Positions 41,117 to 49,476 of a stretch of DNA of 52,519 bases are shown here, one piece after another. How positions within the stretch are numbered: the stretch's first letter is position 1; the number at the start of each line of letters is the position of its first letter. Location of the stretch: contig JADMIM010000016.1 in assembly GCA_015478585.1 (NCBI GenBank), positions 1 through 52,519 of the forward strand, given 5' to 3'. The position numbers and the translations under genes were made by a program. The notes under the pieces are model-generated. The model saw nothing but the letters and a program-made list of their open reading frames with translations, did no database searches and had not been told where the DNA came from. The DNA comes from Thermaceae bacterium (GTDB lineage: Bacteria; Deinococcota; Deinococci; Deinococcales; Thermaceae).

Positions 41117-43351
41117 ATGATCACCAAAGCTTCCATGTCCCGTCGGGTGTTTCTCAAAGGTTCGGCGGCCCTGGTTGTCGGAATTGGACTGTCCGGGAGT
41201 TTGGGTAAGGCTCAGGGAGGTGAAGCCCTGTCCAGGAGCCTCAATCCTGGAGATTTAGAAGCCTGGCTGGCGGTGCTCCCCGATAACACTGTTACCGTGT
41301 ACAGCGGGAAAGTAGAGCTGGGTACTGGGGTAGATACTGCCCTGCGGCAAATCGTAGCTGAAGAACTGTATCTGCCTTTTAGTGCTATCACCCTGGTTCA
41401 GGGGGACACCGCCCTGACTCCCAACCAGGGCTATACCGCTGGTAGCCAGACCATCCAAGTGGGAGGAAGCCAGCTTCGCAAGGCGGCAGCTACTGCCCGT
41501 CAGGCCCTGCTTCAGCTTGCTGCTAAGAAACTGGGTGTATCCCTTGACCAGTTGGTGACCAAAGGCGGCTATATCAGCCCGCAAAATAGTGCTAGCCCGC
41601 GTGTTTCTTACGGAGCCCTACTGGGAGGCCAACAGTTTCACTATGCGGTTGACCCTAATGTCAAGCTCAAAGACCCCAGCCAATACACGCTGGTCGGCAC
41701 CTCGGTGCCACGGGTAGATATCCCTGCTAAAGCAAGCGGAAAATTCACCTACGTACAGGATGTCCGAGTTCCCGGAATGCTCCACGGGCGTGTTATTCGC
41801 CCTCCTACCACCGGGGCTACTACCATCAACGCCACCCTCGAGGGCGTAGACGAAAGTTCGGTTGCCCAGATTCCCGGCGGGGTTAAGGTGGTCAGGAAAG
41901 GAAACTTCCTCGGGGTGGTGGCCGAAACCGAGTGGGCTGCCATCCAGGCCGCGCAGCAACTCAAGGTTCGCTGGTCGGTGGAAAAAACCCTTCCCCAGAT
42001 GGGTACACTGTATAACTACCTCCAAGGTCTCAAGACCAGCGACCAAACCGAGCTGCATACCGGCGATGTAGAAGCGGCCCTGGCGGCTTCGCCCCAAAGC
42101 CTGCATGCAACGTACCAGTGGCCCTACCAGATTCATGATTCTATTGGCCCTTCCTGTGCTGTAGCAGACGTGCGGGGCGACCAAGTGGTCTGCTGGTCGC
42201 CTACCCAAGGGGTATACCCCTTGCGGGGAGCTTTGGCACAGTTGCTGGGAGTACCCGAGCGCAACGTTCGGGTGATCTATGTCGAAGGCTCGGGTTGCTA
42301 TGGTCACAATGGGGCCGATGATGTCACCGCCGATGCCGCTTTGCTGTCACAGGCGGTGGGACGGCCCGTGCGGGTACAGTGGATGCGCTGGGACGAGCAC
42401 GGCTGGGCTCCAAAAGGCCCGGCGATGGTAATGAAACTGCGCGGGGCCATAGATGCTCGAGGTAATGTCGCAGCTTGGGATAACGCGGTTTGGACACCCA
42501 CCCACAGCACGCGCCCCAGTGGAGAGGCTCGCAATTTGCTGGCAGGCAACCTGATAGCCCAACAAGTGCCTACTGGAGGGCCAGTAGGGGGAGATCGCAA
42601 TGCCCCGGTGTACTACCGCTTCGCTAACAACCGTCTGGTGCTGCACTGGATTCCTATAGCCAGCAGCCCGCTCAGGCCGTCTGCGTTACGTAGCTTGGGC
42701 GGCGTTCAAAACACCTTTGCCAACGAGTCGTTCATGGACGAACTTGCGGCTTTAGCCAAAGCCGACCCACTGCAATTTCGCTTGAATCACTTGGACGACC
42801 CTCGAGCCGTGGCGGTGCTTCAGGCTAGTGCCGAGCGTTTTGGCTGGAAAAGCGGCCCCAGGAAAGCCTCGAGCGTTTCAGACATAGCGATTGGACAGGG
42901 AATTGCCTTTGCTCGCTACGAGGGTCGTAATGCTTACGTGGCCGCTGCCGCAGAGGTTGAAGTGGAGCTTAAGAGCGGGGCTATTCGGGTGAGGCGGATT
43001 GTAGTGGCCCACGACTGCGGCTTGGTGATCAACCCCGATGGGCTCAGAAACCAGATCGAAGGAAATGTGGTGCAAGCTCTGGGTCGCACCCTCAAGGAAG
43101 AAGTCCGCTTTGATTCACAGGGAGTTCAGAGCACCGATTGGTCGAGCTATCCGATTATCACCTTCCCAGAAGTTCCCACCGTAGAAGTAGTCTTGATAGA
43201 CCGCCCGCATGAACCCGCCGTTGGAGCGGGAGAGGCGACCACGGTGGTCATCCCAGGTGCGATTGGCAACGCGGTGTTTGACGCTACGGGAGTGCGCTTA
43301 CGCACAGTACCCTTCACCCCTCAGCAGTTCTTAGCCCAGGCTAGCCCTTAG
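41117..43351 (+). CDS. iorB: isoquinoline 1-oxidoreductase-type Mo-binding subunit
   Basis: Catalytic molybdopterin subunit of the same enzyme, 744 residues. SRRVFLKG (8-15) is a twin-arginine motif, so the protein is exported folded, with the small subunit. KVELGTGVDTAL and GYTAGSQTIQVGGSQLRKAA match the family N-terminus, and near the end VGAGEATTVVIPGAIGNAVFDATG holds the catalytic Glu of aldehyde oxidases. The length is typical of IorB. The substrate may be an N-heteroaromatic or an aldehyde; nothing nearby tells which. It would depend on Moco synthesis elsewhere in the genome. Direct adjacency to iorA shows the operon. Confidence 0.92.
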   Translation: MITKASMSRRVFLKGSAALVVGIGLSGSLGKAQGGEALSRSLNPGDLEAWLAVLPDNTVTVYSGKVELGTGVDTALRQIVAEELYLPFSAITLVQGDTALTPNQGYTAGSQTIQVGGSQLRKAAATARQALLQLAAKKLGVSLDQLVTKGGYISPQNSASPRVSYGALLGGQQFHYAVDPNVKLKDPSQYTLVGTSVPRVDIPAKASGKFTYVQDVRVPGMLHGRVIRPPTTGATTINATLEGVDESSVAQIPGGVKVVRKGNFLGVVAETEWAAIQAAQQLKVRWSVEKTLPQMGTLYNYLQGLKTSDQTELHTGDVEAALAASPQSLHATYQWPYQIHDSIGPSCAVADVRGDQVVCWSPTQGVYPLRGALAQLLGVPERNVRVIYVEGSGCYGHNGADDVTADAALLSQAVGRPVRVQWMRWDEHGWAPKGPAMVMKLRGAIDARGNVAAWDNAVWTPTHSTRPSGEARNLLAGNLIAQQVPTGGPVGGDRNAPVYYRFANNRLVLHWIPIASSPLRPSALRSLGGVQNTFANESFMDELAALAKADPLQFRLNHLDDPRAVAVLQASAERFGWKSGPRKASSVSDIAIGQGIAFARYEGRNAYVAAAAEVEVELKSGAIRVRRIVVAHDCGLVINPDGLRNQIEGNVVQALGRTLKEEVRFDSQGVQSTDWSSYPIITFPEVPTVEVVLIDRPHEPAVGAGEATTVVIPGAIGNAVFDATGVRLRTVPFTPQQFLAQASP

Positions 43352-43502
43352 CGCGGTTCTCTGCTCAAACGGACACAGTAAGTAAGCTTCTTGCAGAAGT
43401 CGCTGATAGGCAGCTCTACGTCTGGGATGACCCCTCGAGCTAGCGATGGCTAAACTCGCAAGAAGTCCACATATATCGTTACCGAGGTTCGGGTAAACCG
43501 CT

Positions 43503-44243
43503 CTATTGATTATGAGTGAGTAGTTCCGACACCTTCACGAACTCGAAGCCCCTGGCCTTGAGGGCGGGGATAATTTGTGCCAGAGCTTCCGCTGTGGCCG
43601 GAACTTTCGGCCCGCCGTGGCTGTGTAGCACGATGATGCTGCCATTTTGGGCCTGCTTGAGCACGTTGCGCACGATTACTTGGGGGTTGTGCTGACCCCC
43701 GTCTTCACCGGCAGCGTCCCAGTGGACTACCCGCAGGCCCAGCCGCTCGACCATGGCCACGTCACTGGGGTTAGCACAGCCGCCGGGAAAGCGAAAATAG
43801 GTGTTATGGACTCCCAGCGACTCGAGCAGGGCTTGGGTTTTGCGTACCTGGGCTTCCTTGGCCTGAACCAGCCCTTGGCCCTCGAGGGTTACGCTGGGCA
43901 GGCCGTAGCAGGGCTGCTCGAAGCCGGGATGGGAGTAGGAGTGGTTGGCCAGCTCGAACAGCGGGTTCTGGGCCAGGGCCTTGGCTTGTTGGGGGTAGAG
44001 TTCAATCCACATCCCGGTCAGGAAAAAGGTGGCCTTGACCTGCTGCTGCTCTAAAATGGCATAGATGCGGGTGTTGTTATACGACTTTACCCGCCCGCTC
44101 AACAGGTTTTGCTTCATGCCCGGAGTCATGTCGGCATCGAAGGTAAGGGCAATTTTGGGAGTGCTGCGGGGGCCATGAGTGAGGATGCCGGGTGCGGCCA
44201 AGGCCAGGGCCAGCAGGGTCAGGATTGCCACAAAGCGTTTCAC
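43503..44243 (-). CDS. secreted NodB-type polysaccharide deacetylase
   Basis: A 246-residue exported carbohydrate esterase family 4 enzyme, removing N-acetyl groups from peptidoglycan, chitin or similar. Signal peptide 1-17 (MKRFVAILTLLALALAA). CE4 motifs: MT1 TFDAD (34-38), MT2 HSYSH (101-105), MT3 RFPGG, MT4 WDAAGEDGG region, and MT5 LHSHG. All metal and catalytic residues are present. The GTG start at 44243 lies seven bases after CATAAT. It is divergent from the PfkB gene (54 bases between starts). Its role, cell-wall modification or catabolism, is not fixed. Confidence 0.92.
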   Translation of the reverse strand: MKRFVAILTLLALALAAPGILTHGPRSTPKIALTFDADMTPGMKQNLLSGRVKSYNNTRIYAILEQQQVKATFFLTGMWIELYPQQAKALAQNPLFELANHSYSHPGFEQPCYGLPSVTLEGQGLVQAKEAQVRKTQALLESLGVHNTYFRFPGGCANPSDVAMVERLGLRVVHWDAAGEDGGQHNPQVIVRNVLKQAQNGSIIVLHSHGGPKVPATAEALAQIIPALKARGFEFVKVSELLTHNQ

Positions 44244-44283
44244 TCGATTGATTATGCCCCAGTGACTGAAGCCCTTGTGAAGC

Positions 44284-44289
44284 TATAAT
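44284..44289 (+). promoter_or_regulatory. -10 box of the PfkB gene (leaderless)
   Basis: Consensus TATAAT, eight bases, then the ATG at 44298. Confidence 0.55.
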
Positions 44290-44297
44290 CGGCCCTG

Positions 44298-45224
44298 ATG
44301 CAGCCTCAACTGGTGGTGTTTGGCGATGCGCTCATAGACCTCCCGACCTCGGGCCATCTGGAGTTTCGCGGCTTCGTGAGCGGTTCCTCGCTGATTGTGG
44401 CAACTGCTGCGAGTCGCCTGGGCATTCCTACCGCCCTGGCTACGCGGGTGGGGGGAGATTTTTTTGCCGAGGCCATCCTCGAGCATCTGCAGGCCAACTA
44501 CCTAGACCTTAGCTTGCTCGAGCGCGGCCCCGAGCCCACCACGCTGGCCTTCGTGCAGACTGGGGGAGGTCAAACCCGTTATGCCTTCCGCAACCAGGGG
44601 GCTGCCGACACCCTTTACCAGGGTCTACAGGCCCTGCCGTCCTCGGCCAGGGCCCTGCACTTTGGTAGCATCAACCTGCTTTTCCAGCCCGCGGCTGGAC
44701 GAATCCTCGAGCAGGTGCGCGAGGGGCGAGCCTCGAGGCTGGTTCACTTTGACCCCAACGTACGCCCTACGCTAATTCCTGAGCGGGAGCACTACCTCGA
44801 GCAGTTTCAGGAGTGGCTTAGGTTGGCCCACTGGGTCAAGCTGAGTAAAGAAGATCTCGAGTTCCTCCATCCCGACCAGGACGAGGCCGAAGTTATAAAA
44901 AAATGGTTGGGGAATGGCCCCCAGGTGGTGGTCGTCACTGATGGCGCAAAAGGGGCACGCCTGTACCGCACTGCAAACAGCCTGGAAGTTGTTGCTCCGA
45001 AAATAGAGGTGGTGGACACCATCGGCGCGGGAGATACTTTTAGCGGGGCCACGCTGGCGGCCCTGCTCGAGCGGAATCTGGTCACTTCCGAAGCGCTGCT
45101 GCTTGCCTCGGATGCAGTTTTGCTCGAGGTGCTCAAGTTCGCTGTCCGTGCTGCGGCCTTTAACTGCACCCGTGCCGTCTGCGACCCACCCACTCGAGCC
45201 GAACTAGATTCGTGGCTTCTTTAG
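44298..45224 (+). CDS. PfkB-family sugar kinase
   Basis: A 308-residue ribokinase-superfamily kinase. FGDALIDLPTSG opens the family pattern, GGDFFAEAILEHL matches substrate-binding signature 1, FDPNVRP follows, and DTIGAGDTFSGATLA near residue 245 is signature 2 with the anion hole and catalytic Asp. It most resembles fructokinase or 2-keto-3-deoxygluconate kinase. The exact sugar cannot be read from sequence. TATAAT eight bases before ATG. It is followed by the inverted repeat element, which separates it from the ATP-grasp cassette. Confidence 0.9.
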   Translation: MQPQLVVFGDALIDLPTSGHLEFRGFVSGSSLIVATAASRLGIPTALATRVGGDFFAEAILEHLQANYLDLSLLERGPEPTTLAFVQTGGGQTRYAFRNQGAADTLYQGLQALPSSARALHFGSINLLFQPAAGRILEQVREGRASRLVHFDPNVRPTLIPEREHYLEQFQEWLRLAHWVKLSKEDLEFLHPDQDEAEVIKKWLGNGPQVVVVTDGAKGARLYRTANSLEVVAPKIEVVDTIGAGDTFSGATLAALLERNLVTSEALLLASDAVLLEVLKFAVRAAAFNCTRAVCDPPTRAELDSWLL

Positions 45225-45240
45225 AAATCTGTCGCAGGCT

Positions 45241-45485
45241 GGATGCTCTAAGCATAGAGCTGAGGGCACAGAGCAGAGGGCGGAAAGCCAAAGGCTCAAG
45301 GCTAAAAGCAAAATACAAAGGGCCAGAAAGCTATACCAGGACAGTATAATTGCCCTATCAAGAAACACCGTCTGGGACGTAGTTGGTGTTTTTAGGTTTT
45401 TGACTTTAAGCCTTCAGCTGTAGGCATTAGACCTTCGACGTTTTTGCCCTTGGCGTTGGTTGTTCGGTGTTTTGCGTTTTGCCTC
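45241..45485 (-). repeat. interspersed repeat, copy E (inverted)
   Basis: Same core in reverse: CCAGGACAGTATAATTGCCC...CCGTCTGGGACG at 45331-45379. It is flanked by AAAGCCAAAGGCTCAAGGC to the left and TTTGACTTTAAGCC words to the right. The match to copies A and B extends about 30 bases beyond the core (AAAAACACCAAC on the A-rich side). Confidence 0.8.
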
Positions 45486-45625
45486 GAGCGGTTTGCTGTG
45501 ATGTTACCTGAATGTAACCCTGGGTGCTCCACTATTGAGGAACCTCGAGTCGCTCTGCTGGCTGTTGGCGAGGGCGCTTTGCTCGTTTGTTGGTTGGCGG
45601 CTCGGCTCGAGGCGGGGAGGCCAGC

Positions 45626-46489
45626 GTGTATTTACTCATCGGTACGTCCTTTGATGCTTGTATTGCTCAGGTCAGCCGCAAGCTGCAAGCCAAGGGAGAA
45701 GCGGTGCTGGTCACGCCCGAGCCCCTGGCGGGGGCGGGCCAGGTGCGTTGGGAGCTGAGTACCGCGCAGTCCTCGAGTCATCTCGACATAGACCAGCGCC
45801 GAATCGCCGACACCGACTGGCGAGGGGTGGTGGTGCGCTCGAGCGTACCGGTGCAGCCCGAGGGCTGGGACAGCAAAGACTACTCCTACATACAAGCCGA
45901 GTCCCAGTCGGCCCTGCTGGCCTGGTTGCGCAGCCTGCCTTGCCCGGTGGTGAACCCCGCCAGGGCTGAGACTTTTTACCGTGAACGCACCCTACCCGAG
46001 CAGCGGGTCTGGCTCAGTAAGGCGGGTCTTCCGACCTCGCCGGTGCTTCTCACCAACAGCCCCGCCCAAGCTCGCCGGTTCGCCCGTCGTTGGGCGGGTA
46101 GCCTGAGTTACGTTCCCCTCACCTCGTCTACTCGCTACCCCATAGATAGCGAGTCCCAGTGGGCTGAACTTGAGCGCCTGATGGAGCGCTTCCCGGTCTG
46201 CTTGATGCAGCCGGATGGCCCCAGCATCTATCTGAGCCTGGCTGGGGACACCCTGGTTTGGAGCGAAGAACCTGATTTGGGCCGGGTTAAGGGGCGGCTC
46301 GAGGCTGCCGTGCGGCGGCTGGCTGAGCTGCTGGGGGTACAGATGGTAGAGGTCGAAATCCAGCTAACAGACGGTCAGGCTAGGGCTTTTGGCTTTAGCT
46401 TGCGCCCCGAGTTTGGTCTCTACAGTGAGGCCCAACAAGAAGCCCTGGCTGAAGGGGTGGTTGCTGCGCTCGAGGGGGTACGGGCATGA
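45626..46489 (+). CDS. ATP-grasp-like protein lacking the metal site
   Basis: A 287-residue relative of the neighbouring RimK-like ligase. A strong RBS GGGGAGG five bases before GTG 45626 fixes the start. Shared features with the 46486 product: an early VVVRSS versus VFVRYL strand, an acid-rich helix (SYIQAESQSALLAWLRSLPCPVVN versus VIAESQAGLMALLEDLPCLVVN), QAGLPTSP versus QAGLQTPP-type substrate loop and TNSP. At the C-terminus the metal-binding E-x-N of ATP-grasps (FEINPCPGF) is replaced by FGFSLRPEFGLY, so catalysis is unlikely. It may be a partner or pseudoenzyme that binds the substrate. Its stop overlaps the ligase start by four bases (ATGA). Confidence 0.7.
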   Translation: MYLLIGTSFDACIAQVSRKLQAKGEAVLVTPEPLAGAGQVRWELSTAQSSSHLDIDQRRIADTDWRGVVVRSSVPVQPEGWDSKDYSYIQAESQSALLAWLRSLPCPVVNPARAETFYRERTLPEQRVWLSKAGLPTSPVLLTNSPAQARRFARRWAGSLSYVPLTSSTRYPIDSESQWAELERLMERFPVCLMQPDGPSIYLSLAGDTLVWSEEPDLGRVKGRLEAAVRRLAELLGVQMVEVEIQLTDGQARAFGFSLRPEFGLYSEAQQEALAEGVVAALEGVRA

Positions 46490-47418
46490 TTCTGGTCTGC
46501 GGTGGTCTGGCCGATGTAGTAACCGAGCTGGTATGTGCTCGCCTCGAGGCCCTGAACTACTCCTATCGGTTGCTGGATTTGGGGCTATTTCCCCAGGGGT
46601 ACACGGTGGCCTGGCGCTGGGCTAAGGGCGAGCCGGGCGGGACGCTAGATGGCCCCGGCTGGAAACTAAAGCTGTCCGAAGTGAGCGGGGTTTTCGTGCG
46701 CTACCTTGGCTCCGACGGCCATGCTCCGCTGCCGGAGTTTTCCGCTCCCCAAACCGAGGCGGTAATTGCCGAGAGCCAGGCCGGGCTGATGGCCCTGCTG
46801 GAAGACCTGCCCTGTTTGGTGGTCAACCGCGCCGCGCCCTCGGTCTCTAACCACTCCAAGCCCTATCAAGCCCTGATGGTGCACCAGGCCGGGCTACAAA
46901 CCCCGCCCACCCTGGTTACCAGCGACCCCCAGGCGGCCCTCGAGTTCTACGAGTCGAACCACGGCGAAGTTATCTTCAAGTCTCTGAGTGGGGTGCGTTC
47001 GGTAGTGCGCAAGCTCAAACCCTCCGATCTGGAACGGCTGCCTTTCCTGCGGCACGGGGCAGCCCAGTTCCAGACCTATTTGCCGGGCGATAATGTGCGG
47101 GTTCATACTGTAGGCAACGAAGTATTTGCCACCCGTATTCGCTCGGAGGCGGTGGATTACCGCTACGCCCGGCGGCAAGGCCACACCGCCGAGATGGAGC
47201 CCGCCGCCCTGCCGGATTCGGTGGCCCAAGCCTGTTTGCGACTGACTCGCCAGACTGGACTGGTCATCGCAGGCATAGACCTCAAGCAGACCCCTGAAGA
47301 CGAGTGGTTCTGCTTCGAGATTAACCCCTGCCCCGGTTTTGCCTACTACGAGCAGCACACCGGCCAGCCCATCAGTGCCGCACTGGCCGACCTGCTCAAA
47401 GGAAGCATCCGGGCCTAA
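46486..47418 (+). CDS. RimK-like ATP-grasp ligase
   Basis: A 310-residue ATP-grasp enzyme that would activate a carboxylate as acyl-phosphate and join it to an amine. MILVCGGLADVV is the N-terminal fold; GEVIFKSLSGVRSVVRKL (about 165-183) is the ATP-binding Lys strand, QFQTYLPGDNVRVHTVG the substrate/ATP hinge, GIDLKQTPEDEWFCFEINPCPGFAYYE holds the two metal-ligand acidic residues and Asn. All ATP-grasp motifs are intact. It starts inside the stop of the degenerate partner and ends 10 bases before the repeat protein, with AAGGAG between. By family it is nearest to MvdD/RimK-type peptide ligases, but its own reaction is unknown. Confidence 0.88.
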   Translation: MILVCGGLADVVTELVCARLEALNYSYRLLDLGLFPQGYTVAWRWAKGEPGGTLDGPGWKLKLSEVSGVFVRYLGSDGHAPLPEFSAPQTEAVIAESQAGLMALLEDLPCLVVNRAAPSVSNHSKPYQALMVHQAGLQTPPTLVTSDPQAALEFYESNHGEVIFKSLSGVRSVVRKLKPSDLERLPFLRHGAAQFQTYLPGDNVRVHTVGNEVFATRIRSEAVDYRYARRQGHTAEMEPAALPDSVAQACLRLTRQTGLVIAGIDLKQTPEDEWFCFEINPCPGFAYYEQHTGQPISAALADLLKGSIRA

Positions 47419-47428
47419 GGAGAAGTAC

Positions 47429-47911
47429 ATGGCAGAGAAAAAAGAACCTTTCGTACCGCAGGAAGACCGGCCCGCTGTGGAACTGCCCAAACCCGATGCC
47501 CCCCTGACCGAGCTGCGGGTGCGCGACCTGAGCGCTCTGCTGGGCAACGCCCTCACCATCAAGCCCTTCTTCAAGGAGTGGAAAGACACCAAGCACGAAA
47601 AAATCGAAAAGCCGGAGTTCAAGGAGTTCAAAGACCACAAGCACGAGAAATTTGAAAAACCCGAGCAAAAAGAGTTCAAAGATCACAAGCACGAGAAGTT
47701 TGAGAAGCCCGAGCATAAAGAACTCAAGATTGAGAAGCTCGAGATAGACGGGGTAGTCGGCAAGCAAGCGGGTATAGAACCCGGCCCCGACCCCACCCAG
47801 CGCTGGGAAGAGGTTATCAATCAGGTGATCCAGATGACCACCGAACTCAAAGCCTCGGTAGACAAACTGGGTGAGCGGGTGGCGGCCCTGGAAAAAGCCC
47901 GTCGCGGATAG
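47429..47911 (+). CDS. Lys/Glu repeat protein, candidate ATP-grasp substrate
   Basis: A 160-residue hydrophilic protein. Residues 1-47 are a leader-like segment (PLTELRVRDLSALLGNALTI). Residues 48-95 are three 16-residue repeats (FKEWKDTKHEKIEKPE, FKEFKDHKHEKFEKPE, QKEFKDHKHEKFEKPE), followed by a partial fourth. Residues 120-158 look like a coiled coil (WEEVINQVIQMTTELKASVDKL). Alternating Lys and acid residues next to an ATP-grasp ligase suggest side-chain ester/amide cross-linking as in graspetides, or another modification, but this is inferred. AAGGAG (47417-47422) precedes ATG 47429. A strong terminator follows. It could instead be a simple structural or chaperone-like KEKE protein. Confidence 0.65.
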   Translation: MAEKKEPFVPQEDRPAVELPKPDAPLTELRVRDLSALLGNALTIKPFFKEWKDTKHEKIEKPEFKEFKDHKHEKFEKPEQKEFKDHKHEKFEKPEHKELKIEKLEIDGVVGKQAGIEPGPDPTQRWEEVINQVIQMTTELKASVDKLGERVAALEKARRG

Positions 47912-47924
47912 CCCGGCCTGACCC

Positions 47925-47958
47925 GCCAGCCCCAGCAGATAGTGGGGCTGGCCTTTTT
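47925..47958 (+). terminator. intrinsic terminator of the ATP-grasp cassette
   Basis: GCCAGCCCCA (47925-47934) and TGGGGCTGGC (47943-47952), a perfect 10-bp stem with an eight-base loop, then C and TTTTT (47954-47958). Confidence 0.85.
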
Positions 47959-47974
47959 GTGCCACACTAGAACC

Positions 47975-48235
47975 ATGCTCGACGTAAAAGAAGCGGTCAA
48001 GGTCGCCACCGAGTACATCCAGGGTCTATATGCTCCTCAACCCCTGCCGGAGTTGCGGCTCGAGGAGGTCGAAAAGTCCGCCGACGACAAGTTCTGGGAA
48101 GTCACCCTGAGCTTCGTGGTGCGCGAGCCCACGGCCTACTTGAGCCTGGGCGACGCAGCCCGCACCCGCGAATACAAGCTGCTGCGGGTGGATGAGGAGG
48201 GACAAGTGCAGAGCATGAAAATTCGCCGAGTGTAA
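47975..48235 (+). CDS. small acidic protein of unknown function
   Basis: An 86-residue cytosolic protein: an N-terminal helix (MLDVKEAVKVATEYIQGLY), then beta strands (FWEVTLSFVVREP, TREYKLLRVDEEGQVQSMKIRRV). This layout resembles PepSY-like or small cystatin-like folds. No family is recognised. There is no RBS; CACACT six bases before ATG may be the -10 of a leaderless transcript, and the gene lies just after the cassette terminator, so it is probably transcribed separately. Confidence 0.6.
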   Translation: MLDVKEAVKVATEYIQGLYAPQPLPELRLEEVEKSADDKFWEVTLSFVVREPTAYLSLGDAARTREYKLLRVDEEGQVQSMKIRRV

Positions 48236-48314
48236 AGACGAGTAAATTGCACCTCTCCAAGGCGGGAGCTAAGAACCCAAGCTGCAATGTATTTTCTTTG
48301 CGCAGAATAGCCGA

Positions 48315-48320
48315 TACACT
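48315..48320 (+). promoter_or_regulatory. alr: -10 box of alr (leaderless)
   Basis: TACACT, then TTGTTG, then the ATG at 48327. Confidence 0.5.
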
Positions 48321-48326
48321 TTGTTG

Positions 48327-49466
48327 ATGCGCCCTGCTTGGCTCGAGGTCAACCTCGACTTGCTCGCCGACAACCTGAACCTGCTGCGCTCCAAAGCCGG
48401 GGGCGTGCCTGCTATTGGGGTTATCAAGGCCAACGCCTATGGACACGGCGCGGTGGAGGTGGGGCGTGAACTGCTACGGCTGGGGGTCTGGGGTTTGGCG
48501 GTGGCGACGGTGGGGGAGGGGCGCGAACTGCGTAAAGCGGGCCTCGAGGCTCCCATTTTGCTGATGGGCAGCCTACATCCCGACCAAGCCGGGGAAGTTA
48601 TCGAGTTGGGTCTGATTCCCACAATCTCGACCCTCGAGAGCGCACGGGCGCTGGATGTGAGGGCTAGGGCTCGGGGGAGAACGGTGGAAGTTCACCTCGA
48701 GTTCGATACTGGGATGGGCCGAACCGGTTTTCCGGTGGAAGATGCGAACGCGGTAAAGGAGGGGTTTGCCCAGTTGGCAGGGCTCGAGGTTACAGGCATC
48801 TATTCGCACTTCGCTGATGCCGAGGGAAACACCCTCTGGACAGAAGAACAAATAGCCAACTTGGCGAAGGTTCAGGCGGGGTTCGGCCCGGATTATTTCT
48901 ATCATCTGTGCAACACCGCCGGTACGATGAACTTTCCTCGAGTGGGGCTGGCTGCGGTGCGTCCGGGCATCGGACTATACGGGCTACTGCCGGGCTTGGG
49001 GCTAAAGCCCATTGCCCGCTTGCTGGCCAAGCCTACACTGGTCAAGCAACTGCCTGCCGGGCATAAAATCGGCTACGGTGGCCTCTACACTACCCAATCT
49101 AAGGAGTGGATTGCTACGCTGCCGGTGGGCTACGCCGATGGAATGCCTCGCCTGCTCTACAACCGAGCCACAGTAAAGCTGCTGGGGACGGTAGAAACTA
49201 GACTGGGCGAGGTTGAAACAATGGGTCTGGAGTGCCCGGTAGTGGGCCGAATTTCGATGGATCAGATTACCGTAAAGCTGCCGGGGCCGGTGGGCTTGGA
49301 TACGGTTTTCGAGGTGACGACGGCAGATTTTGACCCCACCAGCAGCTTGTGGGGCTGGGCTGAACTCACCGGCACGGTCAGTTACGAGCCTGCGGTGCGG
49401 CTGGCAGCGCGGTTGCCAAGAGTTTATCTGCGCGGGGGGGTAGAAGTAGCGCGGGTAGAAGGCTGA
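48327..49466 (+). CDS. alr: alanine racemase
   Basis: Interconverts L- and D-alanine for peptidoglycan, using pyridoxal phosphate. The 379-residue protein begins with RPAWLEVNLDLLADNL and has the PLP-lysine motif VIKANAYGHG (Lys34), the FDTGMGRTGF block, the IGYGGLY segment with the catalytic Tyr, VGYADGMPR and the SMDQITV end of the barrel. Length is normal. A TTG at 48321 is in frame, but the TACACT box fits ATG 48327. It is followed 10 bases later by the DUF3291 gene. Confidence 0.95.
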   Translation: MRPAWLEVNLDLLADNLNLLRSKAGGVPAIGVIKANAYGHGAVEVGRELLRLGVWGLAVATVGEGRELRKAGLEAPILLMGSLHPDQAGEVIELGLIPTISTLESARALDVRARARGRTVEVHLEFDTGMGRTGFPVEDANAVKEGFAQLAGLEVTGIYSHFADAEGNTLWTEEQIANLAKVQAGFGPDYFYHLCNTAGTMNFPRVGLAAVRPGIGLYGLLPGLGLKPIARLLAKPTLVKQLPAGHKIGYGGLYTTQSKEWIATLPVGYADGMPRLLYNRATVKLLGTVETRLGEVETMGLECPVVGRISMDQITVKLPGPVGLDTVFEVTTADFDPTSSLWGWAELTGTVSYEPAVRLAARLPRVYLRGGVEVARVEG

Positions 49467-49476
49467 AAATAGGGCC

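Noticed and set aside
45444-45758. 104-residue ORF over the repeat element and start of the ATP-grasp gene
   Set aside because: It overlaps the better supported 45626 gene in another frame and has no RBS or family.
47570-47713. Tandem 48-base repeats that look like a short CRISPR array
   Set aside because: The units are contiguous, in frame, and encode the 16-residue protein repeats; there are no spacers and no cas genes.
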